Part shown: piece by piece, positions 24,559 to 33,065 of the stretch | How the letters are laid out: each line of letters begins with the position of its first letter | Numbering within the stretch: position 1 is the stretch's first letter | Assembly: GCA_002309805.1 (NCBI GenBank) | Contig: DBYJ01000060.1 | Span: 9,326-73,325 of the forward strand | DNA from: Bacteroidales bacterium UBA1189 | GTDB taxonomy: Bacteria > Bacteroidota > Bacteroidia > Bacteroidales > Bacteroidaceae | Reading direction: 5' to 3' | DNA length: 64,000 nt | Translations under genes and position numbers: made by a program | The notes under the pieces: model-generated | The model's input: only the letters and a program-made list of their open reading frames with translations | Told to the model about the DNA's origin: nothing | Database searches by the model: none

Positions 24559-27500
24559 ATGAGAAAGACTTTACTTTCAATCGTCTGCCTGCTGATGGCG
24601 TTAGGCGCTTCGGCACAGACTTGGACGGCTCCTGCCGCTCCTGAACAGACTGACCTGAAGACAGGCGAAGAACTGTACCTGTACAACGTGGGCTCGAAGG
24701 CCTTCTTCCTCGGAGCCAACGACTGGGGCACTCGCGCCAGCGTCAGCCCCACGCACGGCTACGTGGTGAACGTGCAGCCCGTCGAAGACCGTGCCGACAC
24801 CTACTACCTGACGGACCTGGTGGAAAACAAGAACAACCAGCAGATGTACACCTACGCCTACGTGAACGACGGCTACGAGAGCATCTGGGTTGACTACGAC
24901 AAGCCTGTTGACGAGAATGGCGAACGCAGCATGGTGTGGGCCTTGACGAAGCAGGCCGACGGCACTTACGAGATTGAGAACGCCGACGGACGCGAGGATT
25001 CCATGTCGGACCTCTACGGCAAGCTTGGCGTCGTCCCCTCAAAGGGCGACACGAAGCTCTACCTCTGCTCGGACGTCCTCTTCCCTGACGATGCCGGCAA
25101 GTTTATGACGAGCTGGTACTTCGTGGCTCCTGCGACGTATGCGGACTACATCGGCAAGCTGATGCAGTACAACGCCTCCGTCGCCTTGGCTGCTGCCATC
25201 GAGGAGGCTACCACCGTGAACGGAACGGATGAACGTGCCTACGAGGAGGCTGTGCAGGTCTACGAGAACACTTCCAGCACGGAAGATGAGTTGAATCGCG
25301 CCCGCGAGGAGCTGGAACAAGCTATCTATGACGCCCGCGTACGCAACGCTACCGTCATCAATTCGCTGGAGATGCTGAAGTACCAGAACATCGAGCAGAC
25401 CTTCACCGACGGTACGGCTACGGGCTGGACCTCCACCACAGGTGCCCAAAACAAGCAGGCCAGCAACGGCAACAACGCCAAGGACTTCAGCCTCACAGGC
25501 AATCACTACGAGAACTGGAGCGGCTCGAACTTCACGCCTGGCAAGGTCTATGCTACGGCAAAGAACCTGCCTGCAGGCGTCTATGTGCTGAATGCGCTGG
25601 CTTACACGGTGTCAGGCAACGATCTTTACCTCTATGCCGGCAGCCGCAGCGCGGCTGTCACCGCTACGCAAATCGACATTGAGCTGCCCACCGAGGTGCT
25701 CAGCTACCTTACTGAGGACGGCGACATGGAAATCGGCCTCCGTCTGGAGGACAAGACCACCAACTGGATTGGTATCGACAACGTCAACCTCTACTTTATG
25801 GGTGCCAACGACGAGTCGTTCACTTGGCTCGCTAAGAACATCCTCGACACCGACGCCGACTATACCGTGCTCAAGGGCACCGACGGCTACGAGTACTACC
25901 AGTTCAGCGCCTACGAGGCCTACGAGGCTGTTCGCGCCGAGCTGAAGAACGCCACTACGGCTGATGCCGTCAAGGCTGTCCTCGATACCTACAGCGCCGC
26001 CTACGATGCTATCGACAAGAGTATGAAGGCCTATGCCGCCTACTTCGCTCTCTACGAGGAGGCCGAGAACTGGATGGGTGGGACGACGTCGGAGAGCGAT
26101 GCCGTGCTCGAGCTCAGCGACTACCTCTTCATCGAAGAGGGCGAGGGCTTCAACGGCAACGGAACGGCACCCTACATCCTCGAGGCCGGCACGCTCGACA
26201 CCGAGCAGATCAAGGCCGAGACAGCCTACCTGAACAAGATGCTTGCCGATGCCATGGCCAGCAGCATGGGCGATGGCGACGACTGCACCGGCCTCATCGT
26301 CAATCCCCACTTCACCTCCGGCGACGGCTGGACGAAGGTAGGCTTTGCCGACTTCCCCGTCGGCCCTGAGAACTATCGCGTGGCCAGCTCCTACACCGTC
26401 CTGTTCGATGTCTATCAGGAGATAACGGGTCTTCAGAACGGTCTGTATGAGTTGAACCTCTACGACCTCTTCCGCCCTGCCGACTATGGTAGCGCCGACT
26501 ACGACAAGACCCCACGTGCGTATGTCTATATGAACAAGTTCCAGAAGAACCTCAACACGATTGAGAGTGGTGCGGGAGCCGAGCTAAAATATCCCGGCGA
26601 GACCAGCATCCCCGACGTGGGCTTCGTACCCAACGACGAGGAGTCGGCTGCCCAGGCCTTCCAGGATGGCCGCTATGCCCAGACGCTCTATGCCCTTGTC
26701 ACCGACGGCACGCTTAAGCTGGGTGTCCGCAACGACCTGCGCTACGAGGGCTGCTGGGCTGTGTGGTCCGACATGCGCCTCACCTTCCGTGCCAAGAACG
26801 CCACAGCCCTTGCCGGTGCGCTCGAGCTGATGCTGCCCGAGGCAAAGGCCCTCTTGGCAAATAAGTGTGGCGTGGCTGAAATAGAGGCTCTTTCCGATGC
26901 TATCACCCTGGCTGAGAACGAGACCGACGGACATGCCCTCTACGATGCCTTCGTGGAGATGAAGCGTGCCATGGAGGCTGTCGAGGCCTCCACGCAGGCC
27001 TATGCTGACCTCCGCCTGGCTCTCGACCAGCTGAAGGAGGCCATCGACGCCAAGCCCGACTACGCCGATATCGCCAAGGCCAATGCCCTTTACAGCGAGG
27101 CACACGACGGCTACGAAGCCGGTTCCTACAATGCCCAGGCAGCTGCCGACAAGACCGTCGAAGTCAGCTCGATGGTGGTTGCCATTAAGTTCGGCGGCGG
27201 AGGGGGTGAGCAGGACGTCACCGACCTCATCGTCAACCCGACGTTCGACCCCGAGCGCGGCAGCAAGGACAGCGGCACCATCGAGGGCTGGACCACCAGC
27301 GCCATGAACGGCTACAAGCAATACACCGTCAGCTACAACCGTGCCGGCATCGAGCTCCACCAAACCATCAATGGTCTGAAGAAGGGCAAGTACAAGGTCA
27401 CCGTCCACACCTACTACCGTGCCGGCTACTACGACGAGGAGTACGCTCTCTACCAGTCCGCCGGTGCTGAAGCCACCCACCTCACCACGCTCTACGCCCG

Positions 27501-28539
27501 TACCGCCAGTCAGACCTACGCGACGAAGGTGATGAACCTCTTCGAGGGCGCCAGCCCCACGAAGGTGGCCGACGAGAACTGCTACCAGTACGCAGGCGGC
27601 GACATCAACGGCTGGTATGCTCCTGACGGCACCACGCCCACCGCAGCTTGGTTTGCTGACGGACGCTACCTCAACGAGCTTGAGTTCGTCATCGACGAGG
27701 AGGGCGGCAGCGTCACCATCGGTTTGGAGAAGACCGAGATCCTGCCCAACGACTACGAGGTGGTCGGAGCCTGGAACCTCTACTACTATGGTGCCGATGA
27801 CGAGCCCGTCCGCACCGACGTCACCGACCTCATCGTCAACCCGACGTTCGACCCCGAGCGCGGCAGCAAGGACAGCGGCACCATCGAGGGCTGGACCACC
27901 AGCGCCATGAACGGCTACAAGCAATACACCGTCAGCTACAACCGTGCCGGCATCGAACTCCATCAGACCATCAACGGCCTGCCGAAGGGCGACTACGAGG
28001 TCACCGTCCACACCTACTACCGCGCCGGCTACTACGACGAGGAGTACGCTCTCTTCCAGTCCGCCGGTGCTGAGGCCACCCACCTCACCACGCTCTACGC
28101 CCGTACCGCCAGTCAGACCTACGCGACGAAGGTGATGAACCTCTTCGAGGGCGCCAGCCCCACGAAGGTGGCCGACGAGAACTGCTACCAGTACGCAGAC
28201 GGCGACATCAACGGCTGGTATGCTCCTGACGGCACCACGCCTACCGCAGCCTGGTTTGCCGACGGCCGCTACCTCAACACGCTTCCCTTCCGTATCGATG
28301 AGGAGGGCGGCAGCGTCACCATCGGCTTGGAGAAGACCGAGATCCTGCCCAACGACTACGAGGTGGTCGGCGCCTGGCACCTCTACTATCTGGGCGATGC
28401 CACGGGCATTGACTTCCGTTCGTGCTTCCGTCAGGTGGAGGCAGGTGAGACTCCCATCTACAACCTGCAGGGCCAGCGACTCACCGCTCCCCAGCACGGC
28501 ATCAACATCATCGGTGGCAAGAAGGTCGTAATTAAGTGA
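24559..28539 (+). CDS. Large secreted multidomain protein with duplicated beta-sandwich domains
   Basis: A 1326-residue protein of unknown specific function. It has a Sec signal (MRKTLLSIVCLLMALGASAQ), an N-terminal beta domain of about 180 residues, then helical FIVAR-like segments (AREELEQAIYDARV, LDQLKEAIDAKP) alternating with carbohydrate-binding-like beta sandwiches (GLIVNPHFTSGDGWTKVGF, YELNLYDLFRP). Residues about 886-1286 are two nearly identical 201-residue copies starting DVTDLIVNPTFDPERGSKDS. The C-terminal tail IYNLQGQRLTAPQHGINIIG and a final KKVVIK resemble the sorting-like tails common in Prevotella-type secreted proteins. Codon use is strongly biased to C/G third positions, unlike nearby genes, suggesting high expression. 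A surface glycan-binding or structural role is plausible. Confidence 0.85.
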   Translation: MRKTLLSIVCLLMALGASAQTWTAPAAPEQTDLKTGEELYLYNVGSKAFFLGANDWGTRASVSPTHGYVVNVQPVEDRADTYYLTDLVENKNNQQMYTYAYVNDGYESIWVDYDKPVDENGERSMVWALTKQADGTYEIENADGREDSMSDLYGKLGVVPSKGDTKLYLCSDVLFPDDAGKFMTSWYFVAPATYADYIGKLMQYNASVALAAAIEEATTVNGTDERAYEEAVQVYENTSSTEDELNRAREELEQAIYDARVRNATVINSLEMLKYQNIEQTFTDGTATGWTSTTGAQNKQASNGNNAKDFSLTGNHYENWSGSNFTPGKVYATAKNLPAGVYVLNALAYTVSGNDLYLYAGSRSAAVTATQIDIELPTEVLSYLTEDGDMEIGLRLEDKTTNWIGIDNVNLYFMGANDESFTWLAKNILDTDADYTVLKGTDGYEYYQFSAYEAYEAVRAELKNATTADAVKAVLDTYSAAYDAIDKSMKAYAAYFALYEEAENWMGGTTSESDAVLELSDYLFIEEGEGFNGNGTAPYILEAGTLDTEQIKAETAYLNKMLADAMASSMGDGDDCTGLIVNPHFTSGDGWTKVGFADFPVGPENYRVASSYTVLFDVYQEITGLQNGLYELNLYDLFRPADYGSADYDKTPRAYVYMNKFQKNLNTIESGAGAELKYPGETSIPDVGFVPNDEESAAQAFQDGRYAQTLYALVTDGTLKLGVRNDLRYEGCWAVWSDMRLTFRAKNATALAGALELMLPEAKALLANKCGVAEIEALSDAITLAENETDGHALYDAFVEMKRAMEAVEASTQAYADLRLALDQLKEAIDAKPDYADIAKANALYSEAHDGYEAGSYNAQAAADKTVEVSSMVVAIKFGGGGGEQDVTDLIVNPTFDPERGSKDSGTIEGWTTSAMNGYKQYTVSYNRAGIELHQTINGLKKGKYKVTVHTYYRAGYYDEEYALYQSAGAEATHLTTLYARTASQTYATKVMNLFEGASPTKVADENCYQYAGGDINGWYAPDGTTPTAAWFADGRYLNELEFVIDEEGGSVTIGLEKTEILPNDYEVVGAWNLYYYGADDEPVRTDVTDLIVNPTFDPERGSKDSGTIEGWTTSAMNGYKQYTVSYNRAGIELHQTINGLPKGDYEVTVHTYYRAGYYDEEYALFQSAGAEATHLTTLYARTASQTYATKVMNLFEGASPTKVADENCYQYADGDINGWYAPDGTTPTAAWFADGRYLNTLPFRIDEEGGSVTIGLEKTEILPNDYEVVGAWHLYYLGDATGIDFRSCFRQVEAGETPIYNLQGQRLTAPQHGINIIGGKKVVIK
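27214..28400 (+). repeat. Direct duplication of a 603-bp (201-codon) module
   Basis: The word GACGTCACCGACCTCATCGT starts at 27214 and again at 27817, a period of 603 bp. Most of the two copies match base for base; differences cluster near the domain ends. Near-identity at silent positions points to recent duplication or gene conversion. Confidence 0.92.
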
Positions 28540-28708
28540 GAGAGGTGAAAGCTCGTTTGCACTTCCGAACGTTTTAAGCAGCGAAAGCCATCATGCTCGC
28601 ATGGTTGGCCGAGTCGTGAAAAACGAAGACAAAATCAGCGTGAACGAGCTCGAGCGAAGCTCAAGGTGCTGGTGAAGTAATTGCAGCATCTACCCCTCAG
28701 TTGGCAGT

Positions 28709-28735
28709 CAGGGCGGAGCTATCGGTTCCGCCCTG
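28709..28735. terminator. Hairpin downstream of the large secreted protein gene
   Basis: CAGGGCGGA (28709-28717) pairs with TCCGCCCTG (28727-28735), followed by ATTTC on the plus strand. It lies 170 bp past the stop at 28539, and no gene is seen in the stretch between. Confidence 0.55.
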
Positions 28736-28748
28736 ATTTCATGCTGGC

Positions 28749-28916
28749 TCAGGCGACAAGTGTCAACGCCAAAAGCCCGAGGGCCATCGCCATCGCCATC
28801 GCCCCCACGCCATACAGCGCACGCGTGAATCCCACCTGCGCGGGCGGGAAGAGCCCCTCCATCCAACGCGAAAGCACATCCGGCTCGTCCACAAGCCGCA
28901 GCATCCGCCGCTCCAT
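28749..28916 (-). CDS. Possible small membrane protein
   Basis: A 55-residue open frame, MERRMLRLVDEPDVLSRWME followed by a hydrophobic C-terminal span ending GLLALTLVA. I recognise no family. It lies downstream of the DUF3987-like fragment on the same strand and upstream of the hairpin at 28709-28735. The single transmembrane-like end and the hairpin give slight support; it may equally be chance. Confidence 0.25.
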   Translation of the reverse strand: MERRMLRLVDEPDVLSRWMEGLFPPAQVGFTRALYGVGAMAMAMALGLLALTLVA

Positions 28917-28937
28917 GTGACAGATACGACACTTCCC

Positions 28938-28970
28938 CTGCACTCAGCGTGCACTTGGTGTGCACTTCAT
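28938..28970. repeat. 11-bp tandem GTGCACTTGGT units (right-flank partner at 29741)
   Basis: Three 11-bp units (CTGCACTCAGC, GTGCACTTGGT, GTGCACTTCAT). The same motif in inverted orientation lies at 29741-29790, on the other side of the DUF3987-like fragment. Confidence 0.65.
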
Positions 28971-29045
28971 GGATACCTTTTTCGGCCTCTTTTCGCTGAT
29001 ACATAGTCTTTTCATCTGTTTAGAATGGTTGTTTTCTGCGCGTTG

Positions 29046-29693
29046 TCAACTTTTCTTTCGCCCGCACGCGCGACCCTTCGCCGTCTTCTCGTACTCGCCG
29101 TCGGTCGTCTCGCGGGTGAATCCCTGTCCCATCCACTTGACAATCCGCCGTCCCGTGGAACGGCTCTGAGCACCGCACAGCTTTCCGGCGGTGTTGGCAT
29201 CGTTGCGGTTGAATACGTCGGGCTGCAGGTTGCGGTGGTAGTCATCCACACGCTGGCGGTAACCGAGCCGCAGCTCACGGTCTATGGGCTCCACCAGCCG
29301 GTCCAGCAGCGCCACGCGACTCTTGCCCGAGCCCGCACCGCCCACAATCATCACCTGCAGGTTCAGCATGTAGAGGTTCTTCTGCTGGCGCACGAAGCAG
29401 CTGTCCAGCACGGCGCCGATGACGGCGTGGGCGGCGGTGAACTGCTGTACCACGATGTTCATCCCCTGTGCGCGCCACAGCTCCGCCACGTCGCGCAGCA
29501 GCTTTGGTGCCCGCTGGATGATGCCATAGCTCAGCGGCAGCGGTACCTCGTTGCCAAGTGCATCCGTGTAGGTCTTGAGGCCCATGCCATAGTAAGCCTT
29601 CACGTGGGGCTTCCCTCGGCTGCCTCTCGCGCGAGCGCCCCTGCGCGGAAGGTCACGCCCCAGTTCCTGTAAAATGTCAACGTTTTTTTTCAT
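29046..29693 (-). pseudogene. DUF3987-like N-terminal fragment, probable mobile-element remnant
   Basis: A 215-residue frame, MKKNVDILQELGRDLPRRGA onward. The section QQFTAAHAVIGAVLDSCFVR, NLYMLNLQVMIVGG and AGSGKSRVALLDRLVEPIDR resembles the start of Bacteroidales DUF3987 proteins, P-loop proteins often found on integrative elements. Family members are usually two to three times longer; here the frame ends soon after the P-loop region with basic, unrelated-looking sequence (GRRIVKWMGQGFTRETTDGE). Inverted 11-bp repeats flank it, and 21-bp repeats lie upstream. I read it as a truncated remnant, although a short functional relative cannot be excluded. Confidence 0.5.
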
Positions 29694-29740
29694 AGTTTGG
29701 CATATATCAATGGGTTAAACAAAAATACGGTGTCATCCAG

Positions 29741-29790
29741 GTGCACGCCAGGTGCACACCAAGTGCAGGGTAAGTGCACGGTACGTGCCC
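29741..29790. repeat. 11-bp tandem AGGTGCACACC units
   Basis: Four to five 11-bp units of the form GGTGCACNCCA / AGTGCACGGTA. Reverse complement matches the array at 28938-28970. Confidence 0.65.
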
Positions 29791-29817
29791 GTCGGACGAC
29801 CTTTTCAAACCGGTTCG

Positions 29818-29943
29818 CACTGCGTTTTCCTGTGCGCGCACTACGTCTGCGCGTGGACGTAGTGCGTTTATGCGCGGACGCACTGCGTTCGCGAGCGAAT
29901 GCACTGCGTTCTGACCGCAAACAGACTGCGTTTTTCTCTCTCA
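29818..29943. repeat. Six tandem 21-bp units, CACTGCGTT type
   Basis: Units start at 29818, 29839, 29860, 29881, 29902 and 29923, each beginning CACTGCGTT or a variant. Because 21 is a multiple of three, open frames on both strands show heptapeptide repeats, which explains the spurious Arg/Ala-rich frames here. The rest of the gap 29694-30296 holds nothing else I can support apart from a TATCTTTG box at 29964-29971 (minus). Confidence 0.85.
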
Positions 29944-30296
29944 TATCCTCTGATTTTCTCCGACAAAGATAACAGTTGTTTTTCTCGGCAGAGTTCCACC
30001 ATGGAACGCTGTCCTGCAAAAATCGCACTTATTTTGCATCCGTAAAATCAAATGCAAATCCCATGACAGTCATTCCCTTCCCCCGTCTGGAGCAGGTTGC
30101 TCCCTCGTGTTCGTCGCTGCGTGAGCTGGTGCGTCAACTAGTCAGCGCTATCCCCGTCTTCGTGCAAATCCGTCCGAACGGGGGCTCCGAAAAAGAAACT
30201 GTTCCATCCTCTCCCTCCGTGAGGCAATGAAAAAAACGGCTGTATGCTTGCATTTTTCCGCAGTACGTCGTATCTTCGCACGGAAAATGTCAGGAT

Positions 30297-31988
30297 ATGA
30301 AAAGATGTAAGCGCAGTTTCCTTCTGAAAATGGCCCTGTTGCTGATGGCGGCAGTTGGTCTTTCGTCGTGCCGCCATGCCGGCGTCCACGACGCCCTGCT
30401 CCGTGCCGAAGCCCTCATGGAGTCCGACCCCCAGGAAGCACGCGCAATCTTGGAGAGCATAGCCTCACCCAACCTCAATCGTCTCTTTACCCCCCTCAAT
30501 CCCCCCGTTATCGGGGGGCAGAAACCCCTAAAGGGAAGGGCTTCTGATTCCTCTGGTCTCCCCTCCTTCAGGAGGGGTAAGGGGGAGGCTGCCCTTTTTG
30601 CTTTGTTGAAGACGCAGGCCGACTACAAGTGCGATGTTGCGCTTACGTCCGATTCCCTCATCCTTCTTGCTACGGACTACTACGGCACTAAGCGCAAGAG
30701 CCAGCGTGCCGCCCTCGCCCAGCACTACCTTGGCTGCACCTATATTGAGATGCATCGCGATTTGGATGCCATCGAGGCTCAGCTTCGCGCCACTACACTC
30801 TTTCCCGACACCACAAACAAATACTTTGCCAACAGCCTGTTTGAATTAGGACTCCTATATTACAAGCACTATATGGTGGATAGCGCCTGGGTGGCTTTCG
30901 GACGCTACCGCTGGACAGAATCCTGCAATTCCGATTCAGCGAACATCGGCTATGCCGACTTTTACATGGGGACTATTGCCTTATATCATGATGATGACGA
31001 GTTGACGGACAGCTTATTCCAATGTGTCTTGAATAATACGAAAACTACAAATTATAATCGTTTCACAACTTATTTCCAGTTAGCTAAACTTCGGTTTTAT
31101 CATCAGCACGACATCGAGGGAGCCTTAGCCTATTTAGAAAAAATAGGTAATCGTTTTGGAGAAGACAATAGTGCCTTACTGACATTGAGAGCCGACATCC
31201 TCGCCCAACAGCAACAACCTGCAACGGCTTACGAATTATACAAGAAAGCCCTACGAAACAGTTCCGATATTTATGTCCAATGTACGTCGTATGAAGGACT
31301 GGCCAGCATGGCCCCGCTTCTGAACAAACCTGATTCTACGCGTTATTTCATCGATCAATATAAGAGTCTTTTGGATTCCATCTATACGATGAACAAGCAG
31401 CGGGAAATCACCGAAATCAAGGACAAGCATATCGTGGAGATTCATGACCAGCAGATGAGAGCCCGCAATTTGCGATTGCGACTTGGGGTGGGCATTTTTA
31501 TTGTCTTGTTGCTATCGGCATTTTTTATCATCTTGTTGCTCATTGACCGTAAGCGCAAGAAGCGTTACTTACAGGCGCAGGAGGAGCTGCGGCAGGCCAA
31601 TGTGGAAGTATTGCGGGCGCAGGTAAACGAACAGCCCGCCGACTTGGACACACTCTATCGGAAAAAGCTCGCCGCCTGTCAGGACCTTTTCCGCCGGACG
31701 CCTTCGGCCCGTCTGCTGTTGGTGCCGCCCGCATCGCTGACGGCCGCGCAGAGGCAGACGCTCATGGACGACCTCACCCGCTCGTTTGTCGATATCATGC
31801 TCGACGTGAAGAACGCCTCGAATGCCGTCAACGATCAGGAGTTGATGTACTGCGTCCTCTCCTCCCTCCAATGCTCAACCGCCCAAATGGCGGAGCTTTT
31901 GAATAACGCCGATGGCACCTTGCGCTCTCGGAAAGCCCGTTTGAAGGAAAAAATGCCCGAAAACCTGTGTCTCCTTTTCTTTTCATAA
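30297..31988 (+). CDS. TPR-like lipoprotein with C-terminal transmembrane helix
   Basis: A 563-residue protein of a type common in Bacteroides and Prevotella. A lipobox-like start (MALLLMAAVGLSSC) is followed by alpha-helical TPR-like repeats (about residues 110-370), a membrane helix (about 398-425), then a cytoplasmic coiled coil (YLQAQEELRQANVEVLRAQV) and a helical C-terminal domain. This layout suggests an envelope signalling or regulatory protein, but no catalytic motif is visible. Residues about 65-98 (PPVIGGQKPLKGRASDSSGL and GLPSFRRGKGE) are encoded by a GC-rich palindromic repeat inserted in frame. TATCTTCG at 30271-30278 may be its promoter. Confidence 0.78.
   Translation: MKRCKRSFLLKMALLLMAAVGLSSCRHAGVHDALLRAEALMESDPQEARAILESIASPNLNRLFTPLNPPVIGGQKPLKGRASDSSGLPSFRRGKGEAALFALLKTQADYKCDVALTSDSLILLATDYYGTKRKSQRAALAQHYLGCTYIEMHRDLDAIEAQLRATTLFPDTTNKYFANSLFELGLLYYKHYMVDSAWVAFGRYRWTESCNSDSANIGYADFYMGTIALYHDDDELTDSLFQCVLNNTKTTNYNRFTTYFQLAKLRFYHQHDIEGALAYLEKIGNRFGEDNSALLTLRADILAQQQQPATAYELYKKALRNSSDIYVQCTSYEGLASMAPLLNKPDSTRYFIDQYKSLLDSIYTMNKQREITEIKDKHIVEIHDQQMRARNLRLRLGVGIFIVLLLSAFFIILLLIDRKRKKRYLQAQEELRQANVEVLRAQVNEQPADLDTLYRKKLAACQDLFRRTPSARLLLVPPASLTAAQRQTLMDDLTRSFVDIMLDVKNASNAVNDQELMYCVLSSLQCSTAQMAELLNNADGTLRSRKARLKEKMPENLCLLFFS
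30490..30590. repeat. GC-rich palindromic repeat inserted in frame in the TPR lipoprotein gene
   Basis: Contains the hairpins CCCCCCGTTATCGGGGGG and CCCCTCCTTCAGGAGGGG and ends GGGGGAGGCT. The same CTCC(C)TTCAGG(G)GAG core and GGGGGAGGCT end occur at 34449-34555, and a shorter form at 52961-53008. The reading frame stays open through it. Confidence 0.85.
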
Positions 31989-32087
31989 CCAGCCATTTAT
32001 TCTTTTCGGCAGCAAATGCCACGTTTTTGCAACGCAAAAAACTTGCGTGTTATCACCCCATTCCCGACCTTTGCCGGCGAATTCAAA

Positions 32088-32369
32088 ATGAACGATTCAA
32101 TGGACAACGCAGATTTCACGTTTCTCGTCACTTCGTTTCTCTACATGGTGTTAACCATCGTAGAGCGTCTCGGCTTTTTGCCGAATACCTTGATCCTTGA
32201 CTTCGCTTTTGCCTTCCTGTGGGGAATCCTTCTCATTACCACAGGAGTCAAAGCAAGGTTCTACCTTCAGACAGCAAATAAGCCCGTTAATGTCATTGGC
32301 GTCATTCTGGCCTTGCTCGTCTTCGTTTCTTCGATAGTTCTTCTTTTTATTAATCATTATTATTGTTAA
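32088..32369 (+). CDS. Small hydrophobic protein of unknown function
   Basis: About 93 residues from MNDSMDNADFTFLVTSFLYM. Three hydrophobic segments (near residues 10-25, 33-48 and 68-88) suggest an inner-membrane protein. I recognise no family. An in-frame ATG at 32016 would add 24 residues overlapping the intergenic region; 32088 is chosen because the protein-like pattern starts there. It precedes an AT-rich lipoprotein gene by 17 bp on the same strand. Confidence 0.5.
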   Translation: MNDSMDNADFTFLVTSFLYMVLTIVERLGFLPNTLILDFAFAFLWGILLITTGVKARFYLQTANKPVNVIGVILALLVFVSSIVLLFINHYYC

Positions 32370-32386
32370 TCACTAGACATGTAAAG

Positions 32387-32959
32387 ATGAAAAGATTATT
32401 TTTGTTGCTTGTTTTAGCAAGTGTCTTATCTTTTGTTTCTTGCACAGATAGCAATATTTCTTTTTGCTCGCATGAAAACACAGAAGACTTAGTCTTATTT
32501 GAGAAAAAGATTGCTTCCTCGTATTATCCTTCAACAAGATCAAATCCTGATGAATTGGACTACCAGTTGATTGGTTTTACAACTATAACATTTTCCGCAG
32601 ATGAGCAAGAAGTTGTAAAAAATGTTAGTACAGAATATAGTGATTCATTAGATAATATGGGAAATGTTTTCGTCGCAAAAGATGGTTCATTTGTGAGGAT
32701 TTATTACCCTCTCCGAAATGCTATAGTTAAAATAAAAGGAAAAACAATAGTAGCAGACGAAAATGGCCGATTGCCACTTCCACCGGATGTTAACTTAAGA
32801 AAAACAAGAATCATAGGACGAGAAAAAACAGAAAGGTCTTCATATACCACATTTAATGTGAAGATTTTTCCGACATCCCAATATATTGACAATAACGTGT
32901 TAGTATTTGAATTAGGCGATAATAATAGAGATTTCTACAATTCTGATGGTTTCCAATAA
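32387..32959 (+). CDS. AT-rich lipoprotein of unknown function
   Basis: A 190-residue predicted lipoprotein: MKRLFLLLVLASVLSFVSC with the lipobox Cys at residue 19. The middle part contains short beta-type stretches (DGSFVRIYYPLRNAIVKIKG and GRLPLPPDVNLRKTR), reminiscent of small secreted carboxypeptidase-regulatory-like folds, but no family is assigned. Base composition is much richer in A+T than the neighbours on either side and codons ending in A/T dominate, which hints at recent acquisition. An ATG at 32363 would overlap the preceding gene; 32387 gives a clean signal peptide. Confidence 0.65.
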   Translation: MKRLFLLLVLASVLSFVSCTDSNISFCSHENTEDLVLFEKKIASSYYPSTRSNPDELDYQLIGFTTITFSADEQEVVKNVSTEYSDSLDNMGNVFVAKDGSFVRIYYPLRNAIVKIKGKTIVADENGRLPLPPDVNLRKTRIIGREKTERSSYTTFNVKIFPTSQYIDNNVLVFELGDNNRDFYNSDGFQ

Positions 32960-33065
32960 TCAAAAAAAAGTTCCAATGTAAACGATTAAAGTGTTAGTTT
33001 TTCGGCTTCCTTCAAAAAAAGAGAGCATTTAATCCGTTAATCATTGATGTAATAAAAAATAGCTG

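Noticed and set aside
26584..28497. 637-residue open frame on the minus strand
   Set aside because: It is antisense to the GC3-rich 1326-residue secreted protein. Its Val/Gly/Leu-rich repeats mirror the plus-strand duplication, and it has no family features.
29690..30028. Arg/Ala/Ser-rich frames on both strands
   Set aside because: Products of the 21-bp array; heptapeptide periodicity appears on both strands, as expected of a noncoding repeat with a period divisible by three.
30063..30230. Possible 55-residue protein MTVIPFPRLEQV...
   Set aside because: No family match, no promoter and no operon partner; could be a remnant, but the support is too weak to list as a gene.
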